Assembly (NCBI RefSeq): GCF_009208565.1
Contig: NZ_WFLK01000004.1
Coordinates: forward strand, 62,001 to 126,000
DNA: 64,000 nucleotides
Source of the DNA: Janthinobacterium aquaticum
GTDB taxonomy: Bacteria > Pseudomonadota > Gammaproteobacteria > Burkholderiales > Burkholderiaceae_D
Direction of reading: 5' to 3'
Positions 8,169-17,106 of this stretch are shown piece by piece. Below the pieces are notes generated by a model that did no database searches, was not told the DNA's origin, and saw only the letters and a program-made list of their open reading frames with translations. A program made the position numbers and the translations under genes. Within the stretch, counting starts at the first letter, position 1, and every line of letters begins with the position of its first letter.

Positions 8169-9461
8169 ATGACACAAGACACTCCGCACGACGTTGCGAA
8201 CCTCACCTCGCAGCAGCGTATCAAGGCCATTATCGGCGCCTCTTCGGGCAACCTGGTCGAATGGTTCGATTTCTATATTTACTCGTTTTGCGCGCTGTAT
8301 TTCTCGCATGCATTCTTCCCGTCCGGTAATCCCACCACCCAACTGCTGCAGACGGCCGGCATCTTTGCCGCCGGCTTCCTGATGCGTCCGGTTGGCGGCT
8401 GGCTGTTCGGCCGCATTGCCGACAAATACGGCCGTCGCCAGTCGATGATGATTTCGGTGCTGATGATGTGCGGCGGCTCGCTGATGATCGCCGTCATGCC
8501 AACCTATGACACCATCGGCGCCTTTGCACCGTTCCTGCTGCTGGTGGCGCGCCTGTTCCAGGGCCTGTCGGTCGGTGGCGAATACGGTACCAGTGCCACC
8601 TACATGAGTGAAGTGTCGGAGTCAGGCAAGCGCGGCTTCTTTGCCTCGTTCCAGTACGTGACGCTGATTGGCGGCCAGTTGCTGGCGCTCTTGGTACTGG
8701 TGGTGCTGCAGCAGTTGCTGACGGTGGAAGAGCTGCGCGCCTGGGGCTGGCGCATTCCGTTCGTGTTCGGCGCGCTGGCGGCTCTGGTGTCGCTGAACCT
8801 GCGCAAGTCGCTGACCGAAACCACCAACGCCAGCGAGCGCAAGGACAAGGACGCCGGCAGCCTGCGCGGCCTGCTCAAGCACAAGCGCGCCTTTATCACG
8901 GTGCTGGGCTTTACCGCCGGCGGCTCGCTGGTGTTCTACACCTTCACCACCTACATGCAGAAATACCTGGTCAATACGGCCGGCATGGACACCAAGACGG
9001 CCAGCGCCGTGATGACCTGCGCGCTGCTGGTCTACATGGTCCTGCAGCCGGTCTTCGGCGCGCTGTCGGACCGTATCGGCCGCCGCACCTCGATGCTGTT
9101 CTTTGGCGGCCTGGCCACGCTGTGCGTGCTGCCGATCATGCATGCACTGAAAGACATCAGCAGCCCGTACGCAGCGTTTGGCCTGATCATCGTTGCGTTG
9201 GCGATCATCAGCTTCTATACGTCGATCAGTGGCCTGATCAAGGCTGAGATGTTCCCGGTCGAAGTGCGTGCGCTGGGCGTGGGCCTGTCGTATGCGGTGG
9301 CCAACGCCATGTTCGGCGGCTCGGCCGAGTACGTGGCGCTGCAGTTCAAGGCGCTGCACGTGGAAGAGTATTTCTACTGGTATGTCACCATCATGTGCCT
9401 GATCTCGTTTATCGTGGCCATCCGCATGCCGGACCCAACCCGCTCGGGCTTGCTCAAGTAA
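8169..9461 (+). CDS. pcaT: MHS-family carrier, PcaT/KgtP-like dicarboxylate symporter
   Basis: A 430-residue, twelve-helix proton symporter of the metabolite:H+ symporter branch of the major facilitator superfamily. [13 protein letters not shown] at the start of helix 1 and [13 protein letters not shown] in the first cytoplasmic loop are family hallmarks. KgtP (2-oxoglutarate) and PcaT (beta-ketoadipate) are the closest functional types known to me. Location directly behind pcaF suggests uptake of beta-ketoadipate or a related dicarboxylate. The substrate is inferred from context. A terminator lies on each side, so it can form its own transcription unit. Confidence 0.82.
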   Translation: MTQDTPHDVANLTSQQRIKAIIGASSGNLVEWFDFYIYSFCALYFSHAFFPSGNPTTQLLQTAGIFAAGFLMRPVGGWLFGRIADKYGRRQSMMISVLMMCGGSLMIAVMPTYDTIGAFAPFLLLVARLFQGLSVGGEYGTSATYMSEVSESGKRGFFASFQYVTLIGGQLLALLVLVVLQQLLTVEELRAWGWRIPFVFGALAALVSLNLRKSLTETTNASERKDKDAGSLRGLLKHKRAFITVLGFTAGGSLVFYTFTTYMQKYLVNTAGMDTKTASAVMTCALLVYMVLQPVFGALSDRIGRRTSMLFFGGLATLCVLPIMHALKDISSPYAAFGLIIVALAIISFYTSISGLIKAEMFPVEVRALGVGLSYAVANAMFGGSAEYVALQFKALHVEEYFYWYVTIMCLISFIVAIRMPDPTRSGLLK

Positions 9462-9471
9462 GCTCACCTAC

Positions 9472-9502
9472 AATGGGACAACTTCGGTTGTCCCATTTTT
9501 TA
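9472..9502 (+). terminator. rho-independent terminator after the PcaT-like carrier
   Basis: AATGGGACAA at 9472-9481, loop CTTCGG, TTGTCCCATT at 9488-9497 and a T-rich run give a perfect 10-bp stem with a stable tetraloop-like turn. Confidence 0.88.
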
Positions 9503-9526
9503 TTGTTCTGTATCGAGGAGTTTGCC

Positions 9527-10222
9527 ATGTCGTATGTATTTGCTGCGCCAGCGCAGCCGGCCGTTGCCGTCGTGGGCAGCGATGCCGCCTTTCCTGTTCA
9601 CCGCATCTACTGCGTGGGCCGCAACTATGTGGATCACGCCAAGGAAATGGGTCATACCGGACGCGAAGCACCGTTCTTTTTCATGAAGCCGGCCGACGCC
9701 ATTTTGCCGGTAGCGGCTGGTGCCACCTGCGAGCTGCCGTACCCTGAGCACACGCAGGACTACCAGCACGAGATGGAACTGGTGGTGGCGATCGGCAAGG
9801 GCGGCAGCCATATCAGCGTGGACAGCGCCATGGACCATGTGTGGGGCTATGCGCTGGGACTGGACATGACGCGCCGCGACCTGCAGGGCGAAGCAAAAAA
9901 ACTCGGTCGCCCATGGGATACCGGCAAGGCGTTCGAGCATTCGGCACCGATCGGTCCGATCACCCCGGCTGCGCAGGCAGGCGATATCGGCAAGGCCGCC
10001 ATCAGCCTGCAGGTCAATGGCCAGGTGCGCCAGCACAGCACCATCGACATGCTGATCTGGAACGTCGCTGAAACAATTGCCGACCTGTCAAAATACTTTA
10101 CGCTGCAGCCGGGCGACCTGATCTACAGCGGCACGCCGGCCGGCGTGGCGGCCGTGCAGCGCGGCGACGCGCTGGTAGGCAGCATCACTGGCCTGGGCGA
10201 GTTGCGCCTCAAAGTGGTGTAA
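9527..10222 (+). CDS. fumarylacetoacetate-hydrolase-family protein (acylpyruvate/fumarylpyruvate hydrolase type)
   Basis: A 231-residue single-domain FAH enzyme. It opens with the substrate-lid signature YCVGRNYVDHAKEMG, has the acidic metal ligands in YQHEMELVVAIG and the DMTRRDLQ segment, and ends with IYSGTPAGVAAV. These fit the FAHD1/fumarylpyruvate hydrolase/oxaloacetate decarboxylase group rather than two-domain FAH. ATG 9527 has CGAGGAG upstream. It lies downstream of the beta-ketoadipate block but behind a terminator, so a role in aromatic catabolism is plausible, not shown. Confidence 0.87.
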   Translation: MSYVFAAPAQPAVAVVGSDAAFPVHRIYCVGRNYVDHAKEMGHTGREAPFFFMKPADAILPVAAGATCELPYPEHTQDYQHEMELVVAIGKGGSHISVDSAMDHVWGYALGLDMTRRDLQGEAKKLGRPWDTGKAFEHSAPIGPITPAAQAGDIGKAAISLQVNGQVRQHSTIDMLIWNVAETIADLSKYFTLQPGDLIYSGTPAGVAAVQRGDALVGSITGLGELRLKVV

Positions 10223-10257
10223 AAGTCGTGCAAGTACGCTGGCGTACGGCACGATAG

Positions 10258-10293
10258 GCCCGCGCGGTGCATACTGGCCGCGCGGGCTTTTTT
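10258..10293 (+). terminator. rho-independent terminator after FAH-family gene
   Basis: GCCCGCGCGG at 10258-10267 is perfectly complementary to CCGCGCGGGC at 10278-10287 and is followed by six T. It lies just upstream of the thioredoxin gene. Confidence 0.88.
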
Positions 10294-10308
10294 ATCAGGA
10301 GACCAACC

Positions 10309-10629
10309 ATGAACAACATCTATGCCGTGGCGCAGCCGACGCGCGCTGAAATCGACGCCCTGGCCGGCGCTACTGTGCTCGAATTCGGCACCGGCTGGTG
10401 CGGCCACTGCCGCGCCACCGATGCACCGCTGGCCAGCGCACTGCAGCAGCATGCCGGCGTGCCGCATCTGCGCGTCGAAGACGGCCCGGGCCGCCCCTTG
10501 GGCCGCTCGTTTCGCGTCAAGTTGTGGCCCACGCTGATTTTCCTGAAAGACGGCCAGGAGGTAGCCCGGCTGGTGCGCCCCCTCGACAGCACCGAAATCG
10601 CCCAGGCGCTGGCGCAGATCGCCACCTGA
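10309..10629 (+). CDS. thioredoxin-family protein
   Basis: A 106-residue thioredoxin-fold protein without signal peptide, so cytoplasmic. The redox motif is WCGHC instead of the classical WCGPC, which usually raises the redox potential as in PDI-like proteins. The cis-proline loop is seen in LWPTLIFLKDGQEV. AGGAGA precedes the ATG. No promoter is obvious between the terminator at 10293 and the start. Its specific partner is unknown. Confidence 0.88.
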   Translation: MNNIYAVAQPTRAEIDALAGATVLEFGTGWCGHCRATDAPLASALQQHAGVPHLRVEDGPGRPLGRSFRVKLWPTLIFLKDGQEVARLVRPLDSTEIAQALAQIAT

Positions 10630-10648
10630 ACATTCAACTCGGAAGCTC

Positions 10649-10752
10649 GGGGTCAGTTCCGCCATTTGTACACGAACTCATCTGTTACTCCGATTTCAGG
10701 CCGGTGGTGATGATTAAGGATGGGGCCGTGTCGGAATGGCGGAACTGACCCC
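10649..10752. repeat. GGGGTCAG hairpin element, copy 1
   Basis: A 104-bp inverted repeat beginning 20 bp after the thioredoxin stop codon. GGGGTCAGTTCCGCCATT at the left end is perfectly matched by its reverse complement at the right end. Inside, TACACGAACTCATC on the left and CCGTGTC on the right extend the pairing. No T-run follows. Copies 2 and 3 are at 17772 and 40814. Confidence 0.85.
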
Positions 10753-11176
10753 GCTTTGGATTGAACATACAACTTTCTTGCCGCGCTGCATCACTGCGCG
10801 TATGATCGGTTTATCAGCAAGATCGACCTGATCATCACGCCGCTCCACCTTGAGCGGGCGCAGGCAAGGCTACATCACAAATGAGCGATGCCGCGATGTT
10901 GCGCCGCCGCCCTTGGCAGCACGCACAGGTCCCATACGCAATGCCCGGCAACACGCCGGACGCTGCCGCACGTCTTCCATCCCCTGACGGCGCCCCGGTT
11001 TGCCCGACGGCGCACAACCGTTGTTTTTTGGTTGCTCAATATATAGCAAATGCGCAGCATTTCCGCGCGCGCCCCGCTATGATAGATGAACAACGCGCCT
11101 AGACAACGTGCTGTGCTGCTGCCTGAAAAAACATCCAGAGAATGGCCTTTAGACACCCTCCCCAAGGAGCGCAGTA
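10753..11176. other. intergenic stretch, no gene recognised
   Basis: About 420 bp between the hairpin element and the MHS-family carrier. I see no convincing coding region, RNA gene or strong promoter. An AT-rich patch (TTTTTTGGTTGCTCAATATATAGC, positions about 11022-11045, given here in shortened form by position) and a TATGAT near 11080 could belong to the promoter of the downstream carrier. An AAGGAG lies just before its ATG. Confidence 0.4.
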
Positions 11177-12475
11177 ATGAGCACCACCCCGAGCACTACC
11201 CACAAGAAAAATTCACCAGGGACCGTGCTGTTTGCCAGCCTGATTGGCACCACTATCGAGTTCTTCGACTTCTATATCTACGCCACCGCCGCCGTGCTGG
11301 TGTTTCCCAAACTGTTCTTTCCTGCCGGCGATGCGTCGGCCGCCATGCTGCAGTCGCTGGCCACGTTTGCCATCGCCTTTTTTGCCCGTCCGGTCGGTTC
11401 GGCCGTGTTTGGCCACTTCGGCGACCGCATCGGCCGCAAGGCGACCCTGGTTGCCGCGCTGTTGACGATGGGCATCTCCACCGTGGTGATCGGTTTGCTG
11501 CCGACCTACGCCGCCATCGGCACGCTGGCGCCGCTGCTGCTGGCGCTGTGCCGTTTCGGCCAGGGCCTGGGGCTGGGCGGCGAGTGGGGCGGCGCCGTGC
11601 TGCTGGCCACGGAAAACGCGCCACCGGGCAAGCGCGCCTGGTACGGCATGTTCCCGCAACTGGGCGCGCCGATCGGCTTTTTCCTGTCGGGCGGCATTTT
11701 CCTGCTGCTGAGCGAAACCATGACCGACGAGCAGTTCTTCAGCTACGGCTGGCGTATTCCTTTCCTGGCCAGCGCCTTGCTGGTGATCGTCGGCTTGTAT
11801 GTGCGCCTGAAAATTACCGAGACGCCGGATTTCCAGAAAGTCATCGACAAGAACGAAGTCGTCAAGCTGCCGGTGGCCACCGTGTTCCGCCAGCACGGTC
11901 GCATGCTGTTCCTGGGCACCATCATCGCCTTGGCCACCTTCGTGCTGTTCTACCTGATGACGGTGTTTGCACTGAGCTGGGGCACCACCAAGCTGGGCTT
12001 CACCCGCAAGGAGTTTCTGATCGTGCAACTGTTTGCCGTGCTGTTCTTTGCCCTGACGATTCCGTTCTCGGCCGTGCTGGCCGACCGCCGCGGCCGCCGC
12101 AGCACGCTGATCTGGGTGTCGGTAGCCATCGCCATCTTCGGCCTGGTGCTCGCGCCCATGTTCGGCTCCGGCGTGACCTGGGAAGTGACGCTCTTCATGT
12201 CGGTTGGCCTGGGCCTGATGGGCATGACCTACGGACCGCTGGGCACCATGCTGTCCGAACTGTTCCCGCCGGAAGTGCGCTATACGGGCGCGTCGTTGAC
12301 GTTCAACCTGGCCGGCATCCTGGGTGCTTCGCTGGCGCCGTATATCGCTACCTGGCTGGCCACCAACCATGGCTTGCAGTACGTGGGCTACTACCTGTCG
12401 CTGGCCGCACTGCTGACGCTGGCAGCCTTGCTGGCGGTGGGCAAGCCACGGGCGGGGAAAGAGGTTTGGCAATAA
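11177..12475 (+). CDS. MHS-family MFS transporter
   Basis: A 432-residue, twelve-helix member of the metabolite:H+ symporter family. TTIEFFDFYIYATAA in helix 1 and GHFGDRIGRKATLV in the loop after helix 2 are diagnostic, and GEWGGAVLLATENAP fits the shikimate/benzoate/proline-betaine carrier subgroup. AAGGAG lies seven bases before the ATG. It stands alone, followed by a short hairpin and the convergent tRNA genes. Substrate is unknown; a small organic acid is most likely for this family. Confidence 0.88.
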   Translation: MSTTPSTTHKKNSPGTVLFASLIGTTIEFFDFYIYATAAVLVFPKLFFPAGDASAAMLQSLATFAIAFFARPVGSAVFGHFGDRIGRKATLVAALLTMGISTVVIGLLPTYAAIGTLAPLLLALCRFGQGLGLGGEWGGAVLLATENAPPGKRAWYGMFPQLGAPIGFFLSGGIFLLLSETMTDEQFFSYGWRIPFLASALLVIVGLYVRLKITETPDFQKVIDKNEVVKLPVATVFRQHGRMLFLGTIIALATFVLFYLMTVFALSWGTTKLGFTRKEFLIVQLFAVLFFALTIPFSAVLADRRGRRSTLIWVSVAIAIFGLVLAPMFGSGVTWEVTLFMSVGLGLMGMTYGPLGTMLSELFPPEVRYTGASLTFNLAGILGASLAPYIATWLATNHGLQYVGYYLSLAALLTLAALLAVGKPRAGKEVWQ

Positions 12476-12508
12476 GGTTGCTGGCGCTGTTTTTACCGCT
12501 GTAGAAAT

Positions 12509-12539
12509 CAGGGGCCAGACCCGCCAGGTCTGGCCCCTG
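12509..12539. repeat. short GGGGCCAGACC hairpin (REP-like)
   Basis: CAGGGGCCAGACC at 12509-12521 pairs perfectly with GGTCTGGCCCCTG at 12527-12539 over a 5-nt loop. Only a weak T stretch follows. It sits 33 bp after the carrier stop. It could end that transcript, or be a short REP-type repeat. Confidence 0.6.
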
Positions 12540-12596
12540 TCTTTCAGCCGTTGGGAGCAAACAGGCCAACGGACTGCCCAGGCGCGCTATAAACGA

Positions 12597-12631
12597 AAAA
12601 ACCGCCGCTGCATGAAGCAGGGGCGGTTTTC
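12597..12631 (-). terminator. rho-independent terminator of the tRNA operon
   Basis: Read on the minus strand, AAAACCGCCCCTGC pairs with GCAGCGGCGGTTTT with one internal mismatch around a 5-nt loop, and the stem runs into further T. It lies about 15 bp downstream of the distal tRNA. Confidence 0.8.
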
Positions 12632-12646
12632 GGTGCGGCGAATTCT

Positions 12647-12723
12647 TGGTGGTGATAGGTGGACTTGAACCACCGACCCCAGCATTATGAATGCTGTGCT
12701 CTAACCAACTGAGCTATATCACC
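12647..12723 (-). tRNA. tRNA with CAT anticodon, probably tRNA-Met (elongator), copy 2
   Basis: A 77-nt cloverleaf with encoded CCA. Acceptor stem GGTGATA/TATCACC, D-arm GCTCAGTTGGTTAGAGC, anticodon stem CAGCA/TGCTG with loop TTCATAA (anticodon CAT) and T-arm GGTGGTTCAAGTCCACC. The first pair is G-C rather than the C-A mismatch of initiators, so it is elongator Met or lysidine-modified Ile2; Met is preferred. Identical to the copy at 12793. Confidence 0.93.
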
Positions 12724-12792
12724 AGACAGACCGGCTTGAGACCGGATGCTCGGTTTTTCATGTTCGATACGCAAAACATGAACCATAATCTT

Positions 12793-12869
12793 TGGTGGTG
12801 ATAGGTGGACTTGAACCACCGACCCCAGCATTATGAATGCTGTGCTCTAACCAACTGAGCTATATCACC
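12793..12869 (-). tRNA. tRNA with CAT anticodon, probably tRNA-Met (elongator), copy 1
   Basis: The 77-nt sequence is identical to the tRNA at 12647. It is the promoter-proximal copy, with the two genes separated by 69 bp. A strong promoter lies 13 bp upstream. Confidence 0.93.
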
Positions 12870-12881
12870 CGACAGGCGAGC

Positions 12882-12910
12882 ATTATCCAGTCTTCTCTTT
12901 TTTCTGTCAA
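12882..12910 (-). promoter_or_regulatory. strong sigma70 promoter of the tRNA pair
   Basis: On the minus strand TTGACA (12905-12910) and GATAAT (12882-12887) are separated by exactly 17 bp. The start point would fall a few bases before the mature 5' end of the first tRNA. The promoter lies immediately downstream of the miaA stop codon. Confidence 0.85.
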
Positions 12911-12929
12911 TGCCGCCACCAAAAAAGTT

Positions 12930-13871
12930 TTATGGCTGTTGCGCGCTGATCTGCGCCAGCATCTGTGCGGCCGGATCGTTGCCGAGGCAATCGATGACGA
13001 CTCTGTCAGGCATCGAACGCAGCCATGTCAACTGGCGCTTGGCCAGCTGGCGCGTGGCGATAATGCCGGTTTCGCGCAAGGTGGCGCGGTCGATGCGGCC
13101 ATCAAGGTATTCCCAGGCCTGGCGGTAGCCCACGCAGCGCATCGACGGCAGGCCCGGATGCAGGTCGCCACGGCGGCGCAAATCGTCGACTTCATCGAGC
13201 AGTGCGTCGTCTTTCAGCATGGCGTCAAAACGCGCCGCGATGCGCGCGTGCAGCACGGCCCGGTCCGATGGTTCCAGCGCAAACGACAGCAGACGGAATG
13301 GCAGCACGGTCTTTTCGCGCTGCGCCAGCAGGGCCGACATAGGCTGGCCCGACAGGGCGATAATCTCCAGTGCGCGACCGATGCGCTGGGCGTCGTTGGG
13401 CGCCAGGCGCGCTGCCGTGACCGGGTCCAGTTCGGCCAGGCGCGCATGCATGGCCGGCCAGCCGATGGCCGCGGCATCGCTTTCCAGCTGTACGCGCAGC
13501 GCCGCATCGGCGCCCGGTAAGTCATCGAGGCCGTCGGTCAGGCCCTTGAAGTACAGCATGGTGCCGCCGACCAGCAGCGGCAGCTTGCCGCGCGCCGTGA
13601 TCTCGGCCACCAGGCGCAGCGTACCGTTGCGAAACTGCGCCACCGAATAGGCGTCGAGCGGATCGATAATGTCGATCAGATGATGCGGCGCCTGCGCCAG
13701 TTCCTCGCGCGTGGGCTTGGCCGTGCCGATATCCATGCCGCGGTAGACCAGGGCAGAATCGACCGAAATGATCTCGGATGGAATCTGGGCGGCAATCGCC
13801 AGCGCTGCTGCGGTCTTGCCGCTGGCAGTGGGGCCCATAATGGCGATGGCCAGGGGGGAGTTATTGGTCAT
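12930..13871 (-). CDS. miaA: tRNA dimethylallyltransferase
   Basis: A 313-residue enzyme that prenylates A37 of tRNAs reading codons starting with U. The P-loop GPTASGKT lies at residues 12-19, followed by the [16 protein letters not shown] and [13 protein letters not shown] segments typical of MiaA. The length is normal. It lies downstream of mutL on the same strand, the order known from many proteobacteria, but a cruciform repeat fills the 150-bp gap. No hfq gene follows; instead the tRNA promoter begins. Confidence 0.96.
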   Translation of the reverse strand: MTNNSPLAIAIMGPTASGKTAAALAIAAQIPSEIISVDSALVYRGMDIGTAKPTREELAQAPHHLIDIIDPLDAYSVAQFRNGTLRLVAEITARGKLPLLVGGTMLYFKGLTDGLDDLPGADAALRVQLESDAAAIGWPAMHARLAELDPVTAARLAPNDAQRIGRALEIIALSGQPMSALLAQREKTVLPFRLLSFALEPSDRAVLHARIAARFDAMLKDDALLDEVDDLRRRGDLHPGLPSMRCVGYRQAWEYLDGRIDRATLRETGIIATRQLAKRQLTWLRSMPDRVVIDCLGNDPAAQMLAQISAQQP

Positions 13872-13918
13872 ATTTGAATCTAGGGTAAAAGTTGCAGCGT
13901 ACGTCGGCGTCGGTCAGC

Positions 13919-14015
13919 GTAGGTCGGATTAGCGTAGCGTAATCCGACGTTGCTGATGGATGTAGACGCGGTTTTTTTTGATTATGTCGGATTACGCTGC
14001 GCTAATCCGACCTAC
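13919..14015. repeat. GTCGGATTA cruciform repeat, copy 1 (mutL-miaA gap)
   Basis: Two 30-bp arms (13919-13948 and 13986-14015) are inverted copies of each other with one or two mismatches. Each arm is itself a small palindrome built from GTCGGATTA and TAATCCGAC. The 37-bp centre contains a T8 run. It lies between mutL and miaA, inside what would otherwise be one operon. Other copies lie at 24625 and 30185. Confidence 0.85.
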
Positions 14016-14020
14016 CCGAC

Positions 14021-15922
14021 CTACTGGCCGCGCAGGAATAATTTATCCAGCGCGCTGATTTCCACCTGCACCCAGGTCGGCCGGCCATGGTTGCACTGGT
14101 CAGCGCGTTCGGTGCTTTCCATCTGGCGCAACAGGGCGTTCATTTCCTGTACCGACAGGATGCGGTTGGCGCGCACGGCGGTATGGCAGGCCAGGGTGCC
14201 CAGCAGTTCGTTCTGGCGCTCGATCAGCACGCGAGAGCCGCCGTATTCGCGCACGTCGCGCAGCACGTCGCGCGCCAGCGTCTGAGCGTCGGCGTTTTTC
14301 AGCAGCGTCGGCACGCTGCGCACGGCCAGCGTGGTCGGCGACAGCGCGGCAATGTCGAAGCCCAGCGCCTTGAGCGTGTCCTGGTTCTCGTTGGCGGTCG
14401 ACACTTCGATCGCATCGGCATAGAACGTTACCGGGATCAATAGCGCCTGCACCTGCATGTCCTGGCCCGAAACCTGCGCCTGCAGCGCGTTTTTCAGCTG
14501 CTCGTACAGGATGCGTTCGTGCGCCGCATGCATGTCTACCAGCACCAGGCCCTTGGTGTTTTGCGCCAGGATATAAATGCCATGCAGCTGGGCCAGCGCA
14601 AAGCCGAGCGGATACTCCTCGCGCGCCATCGCCTCGGGTGTGGCTACATACGGTTCGACCTGGGTAATCGGGGAGGGACCGGACGCACCCGTGCCGGCAA
14701 ACAGCGCGCCATAGGCTGCCGTGCTTTGTGCCACGCCGGGCATCTCGGCAAAGAACGGCTGCGTGCCACCGCCTGGCGGCGCGTAGGTATTGGTAAATTG
14801 CGCGCCAAACGAGGTCTGCGTCTGTTCGCGGCGCCAGATGCCGGGGCCGCCGGCAGGTGCATCGCCGCCCAGGCTGGATGCGGCCGGCAAGGGCGCTGGC
14901 ACGCTGCCAAAGGCGGTGGCCGAGGTCTGCGCCAGCGCGCGCTGCACCGCGTGAAAGACGAACTGGTGCACCGAGCGGCTGTCGCGAAAGCGTACTTCGA
15001 TCTTCGACGGATGGACATTGACGTCCACCAGCGACGGATCGAGGTCGAGCGCCAGCACGTACGAAGGGAAGCGGTCGCCGTGCAGCACGTCCTGGTAGGC
15101 CATGCGCACCGCATGCACCAGCAGCTTGTCGCGCACGAAGCGCCCGTTAACATAGAAGAACTGGCCGTCGGCGCGCGCCTTGGACGCTGTCGGCAGGCCG
15201 ACAAAGCCGTGCAGGCGCAGGCTGGCGGCGGTTTCATCGAGCGCCAGGCGCGCTTCGGCAAAGTCGTTGCCGAGGATATGCGCGCTGCGTTTGGCCAGTT
15301 CGCTGATGTTCCACTGGTCGATGGTGCGCCCGTTATGCGACAGCGAAAACGACACATCGGGCCGCGCCAGCGCAATGCGGCGTACCACTTCGGCGCAGTG
15401 GCCGTATTCTGTCTGCTCGGATTTGAGGAATTTGCGCCGCGCCGGCGTATTGAAGTACAAATCCTGCACATCGACCGTAGTGCCCGGTGCGCCCGATGAC
15501 GGGGCGACCGTGCCGTTGTGCGAGCCGACGATTTCCCAGGCATGCGCGGCGTCGGCCGTGCGCGAGGTCACGGTCACGGCCGCCACCGAGGCGATCGACG
15601 CGAGCGCTTCGCCGCGAAAGCCCAACGTGCCGACGTTTTCCAGGTCATGCAGCGAGGCGATCTTCGAGGTGGCGTGGCGCGCCAGGGCCAGCGGCAGCTG
15701 ATCCTTGTCGATACCGCGGCCGTTGTCGGTAATCGCAATGCGCTTGACGCCGCCTTCTTCCAGGCGCACGGTGATCTGCGTGGCGCCCGAGTCGAGCGCA
15801 TTTTCCAGCAGCTCCTTGACCACCGCCGACGGCCGCTCGACCACCTCGCCGGCGGCGATCTGTGAAATCAGCTGGTCGGGCAGGGCCTGGATCGGGCGAT
15901 GGGGAGTATGCGGTGCGTTCAT
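14021..15922 (-). CDS. mutL: DNA mismatch repair protein MutL (endonuclease type)
   Basis: A 633-residue GHKL ATPase that couples mismatch recognition by MutS to strand excision. N-terminal motifs: ELLENALDSGAT (catalytic Glu region, 37-48), DNGRG at 66-70 and GFRGEAL at 101-107. A linker rich in Gly/Pro/Ala (about 335-425) precedes the dimerisation domain. The C-terminal domain carries D463-x-H465, E469 and E474 in DMHAAHERILYE plus CNHGRP, matching the metal-dependent endonuclease motif absent from E. coli MutL. The gene follows the cyclophilin gene by 27 bp. Confidence 0.96.
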   Translation of the reverse strand: MNAPHTPHRPIQALPDQLISQIAAGEVVERPSAVVKELLENALDSGATQITVRLEEGGVKRIAITDNGRGIDKDQLPLALARHATSKIASLHDLENVGTLGFRGEALASIASVAAVTVTSRTADAAHAWEIVGSHNGTVAPSSGAPGTTVDVQDLYFNTPARRKFLKSEQTEYGHCAEVVRRIALARPDVSFSLSHNGRTIDQWNISELAKRSAHILGNDFAEARLALDETAASLRLHGFVGLPTASKARADGQFFYVNGRFVRDKLLVHAVRMAYQDVLHGDRFPSYVLALDLDPSLVDVNVHPSKIEVRFRDSRSVHQFVFHAVQRALAQTSATAFGSVPAPLPAASSLGGDAPAGGPGIWRREQTQTSFGAQFTNTYAPPGGGTQPFFAEMPGVAQSTAAYGALFAGTGASGPSPITQVEPYVATPEAMAREEYPLGFALAQLHGIYILAQNTKGLVLVDMHAAHERILYEQLKNALQAQVSGQDMQVQALLIPVTFYADAIEVSTANENQDTLKALGFDIAALSPTTLAVRSVPTLLKNADAQTLARDVLRDVREYGGSRVLIERQNELLGTLACHTAVRANRILSVQEMNALLRQMESTERADQCNHGRPTWVQVEISALDKLFLRGQ

Positions 15923-15949
15923 GCCGCGATTATACCGCCCCTGCCGTGC

Positions 15950-16882
15950 TTATTTCCCCACTTCCCGCACCGGTATCGGCGCATTGCACACATCGATATG
16001 TCCGGCCGCCACCTTGCTCCACGGTCCGCCGCGGTTGCGCTGGGCATCGAGCACGGCCTGGTAGGCTGCGCTGTCTGTGCGCATGACTTCCAGGCGGCTG
16101 CGCTCGGCCTCCGGCACGTCCTGCGCCAGGCGGATCGATTTGATCGGCACGTTTTTGTCCGGGCTGTCGTAAAAGCCCATCGGGCCGGCGCCGCGCGGCA
16201 GCGTCGACAGCAACGGCATGCCCGACACGACGCGGCCGACCACCGTGATGTCGCGGTCGAGGTGGCGCGGCGACTGGCCGATCACGGCGTACAGTTCGGT
16301 GCCGCCGCCGCTGTCGCTGGCCACGTCGCGGCCCACGCCGACCGTGCCGTAGCAGTGGGTCAGCCAGGCGGTGCCGCTTTCCGGGTCGCGCGCCGAGGCA
16401 AAGCCGTTCGAGTGGCCGACCTGCGGCGCATAGCCGTCGGCATCGGGCAGGCGGGTAAAGCTGGTAATGCTTTGCATCGGCACCGTAAATTCGCCGGGCA
16501 GCGTGCGCTGCGCGTGCCGGATCGGTTTCGGGTTTTTCTCATCGGGGTCGCCCCATTGCACCACCCAGTTGTCCTGCGCGCGCGTGATGGCCAGGCCGTC
16601 GTAATACTGTTCGGCTACCAGCGCCTTGATATTGGCCACATGCTTCGGCGCGAATTGCGGCGCCAGTTCGATCACCACCCGCCCGGCCGGCGTTTCCATA
16701 TACAAGGTGTTGGCCGGGTCGAGCGCGCGCCAGTCCGACGGCTTGCTGGCCTTGACGACGTCGGCCACGCTGGCCCTGGCAGGCAGTTCGGCGGCAGGAC
16801 GGATGGTGGCGGCCGTGGCGCCCAGCAGCGGGTAGCCGAAGGCGACGGCGATGGTCAGGGTCTTGAGGGCGTTCAGATGCAT
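15950..16882 (-). CDS. exported cyclophilin-type peptidyl-prolyl isomerase
   Basis: A 310-residue protein with a signal peptide (start MHLNALKTL, cleavage near ATA around residue 25), so periplasmic. The cyclophilin domain begins at [21 protein letters not shown] and contains YYDGLAITR and the GTVGVGRD segment, though the catalytic loops diverge from PpiA. It is longer than PpiA (about 190), with an N-terminal extension and a C-terminal segment of about 60 residues. ATG 16882 has AGGAGA upstream. It heads the cyclophilin-mutL-miaA series. Confidence 0.85.
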   Translation of the reverse strand: MHLNALKTLTIAVAFGYPLLGATAATIRPAAELPARASVADVVKASKPSDWRALDPANTLYMETPAGRVVIELAPQFAPKHVANIKALVAEQYYDGLAITRAQDNWVVQWGDPDEKNPKPIRHAQRTLPGEFTVPMQSITSFTRLPDADGYAPQVGHSNGFASARDPESGTAWLTHCYGTVGVGRDVASDSGGGTELYAVIGQSPRHLDRDITVVGRVVSGMPLLSTLPRGAGPMGFYDSPDKNVPIKSIRLAQDVPEAERSRLEVMRTDSAAYQAVLDAQRNRGGPWSKVAAGHIDVCNAPIPVREVGK

Positions 16883-17106
16883 GGATTCTCCTGGTCGGCG
16901 CGGCTTGCGCCCGGCAGAAAGTGTATACCCTCCTGGTCGCAACATGGCCAGATTGTGGCGTTTTTGCGCCATATCCTTAATCGAGACTTAAAATGCAAGA
17001 GCCGCCCGGGCGCTGAAAAATTAATCACGAAATATGGGCCGTGGGACTGCCTTCGCACTGGCCTCGTGGTGTATGATTCCGGCGCTACCTTTGGGGAAAA
17101 TAATTT

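Noticed and set aside
10649..10752. Ordinary rho-independent terminators for the three GGGGTCAG hairpins
   Set aside because: None is followed by a T-run and the arms are much longer and more conserved than terminators need.
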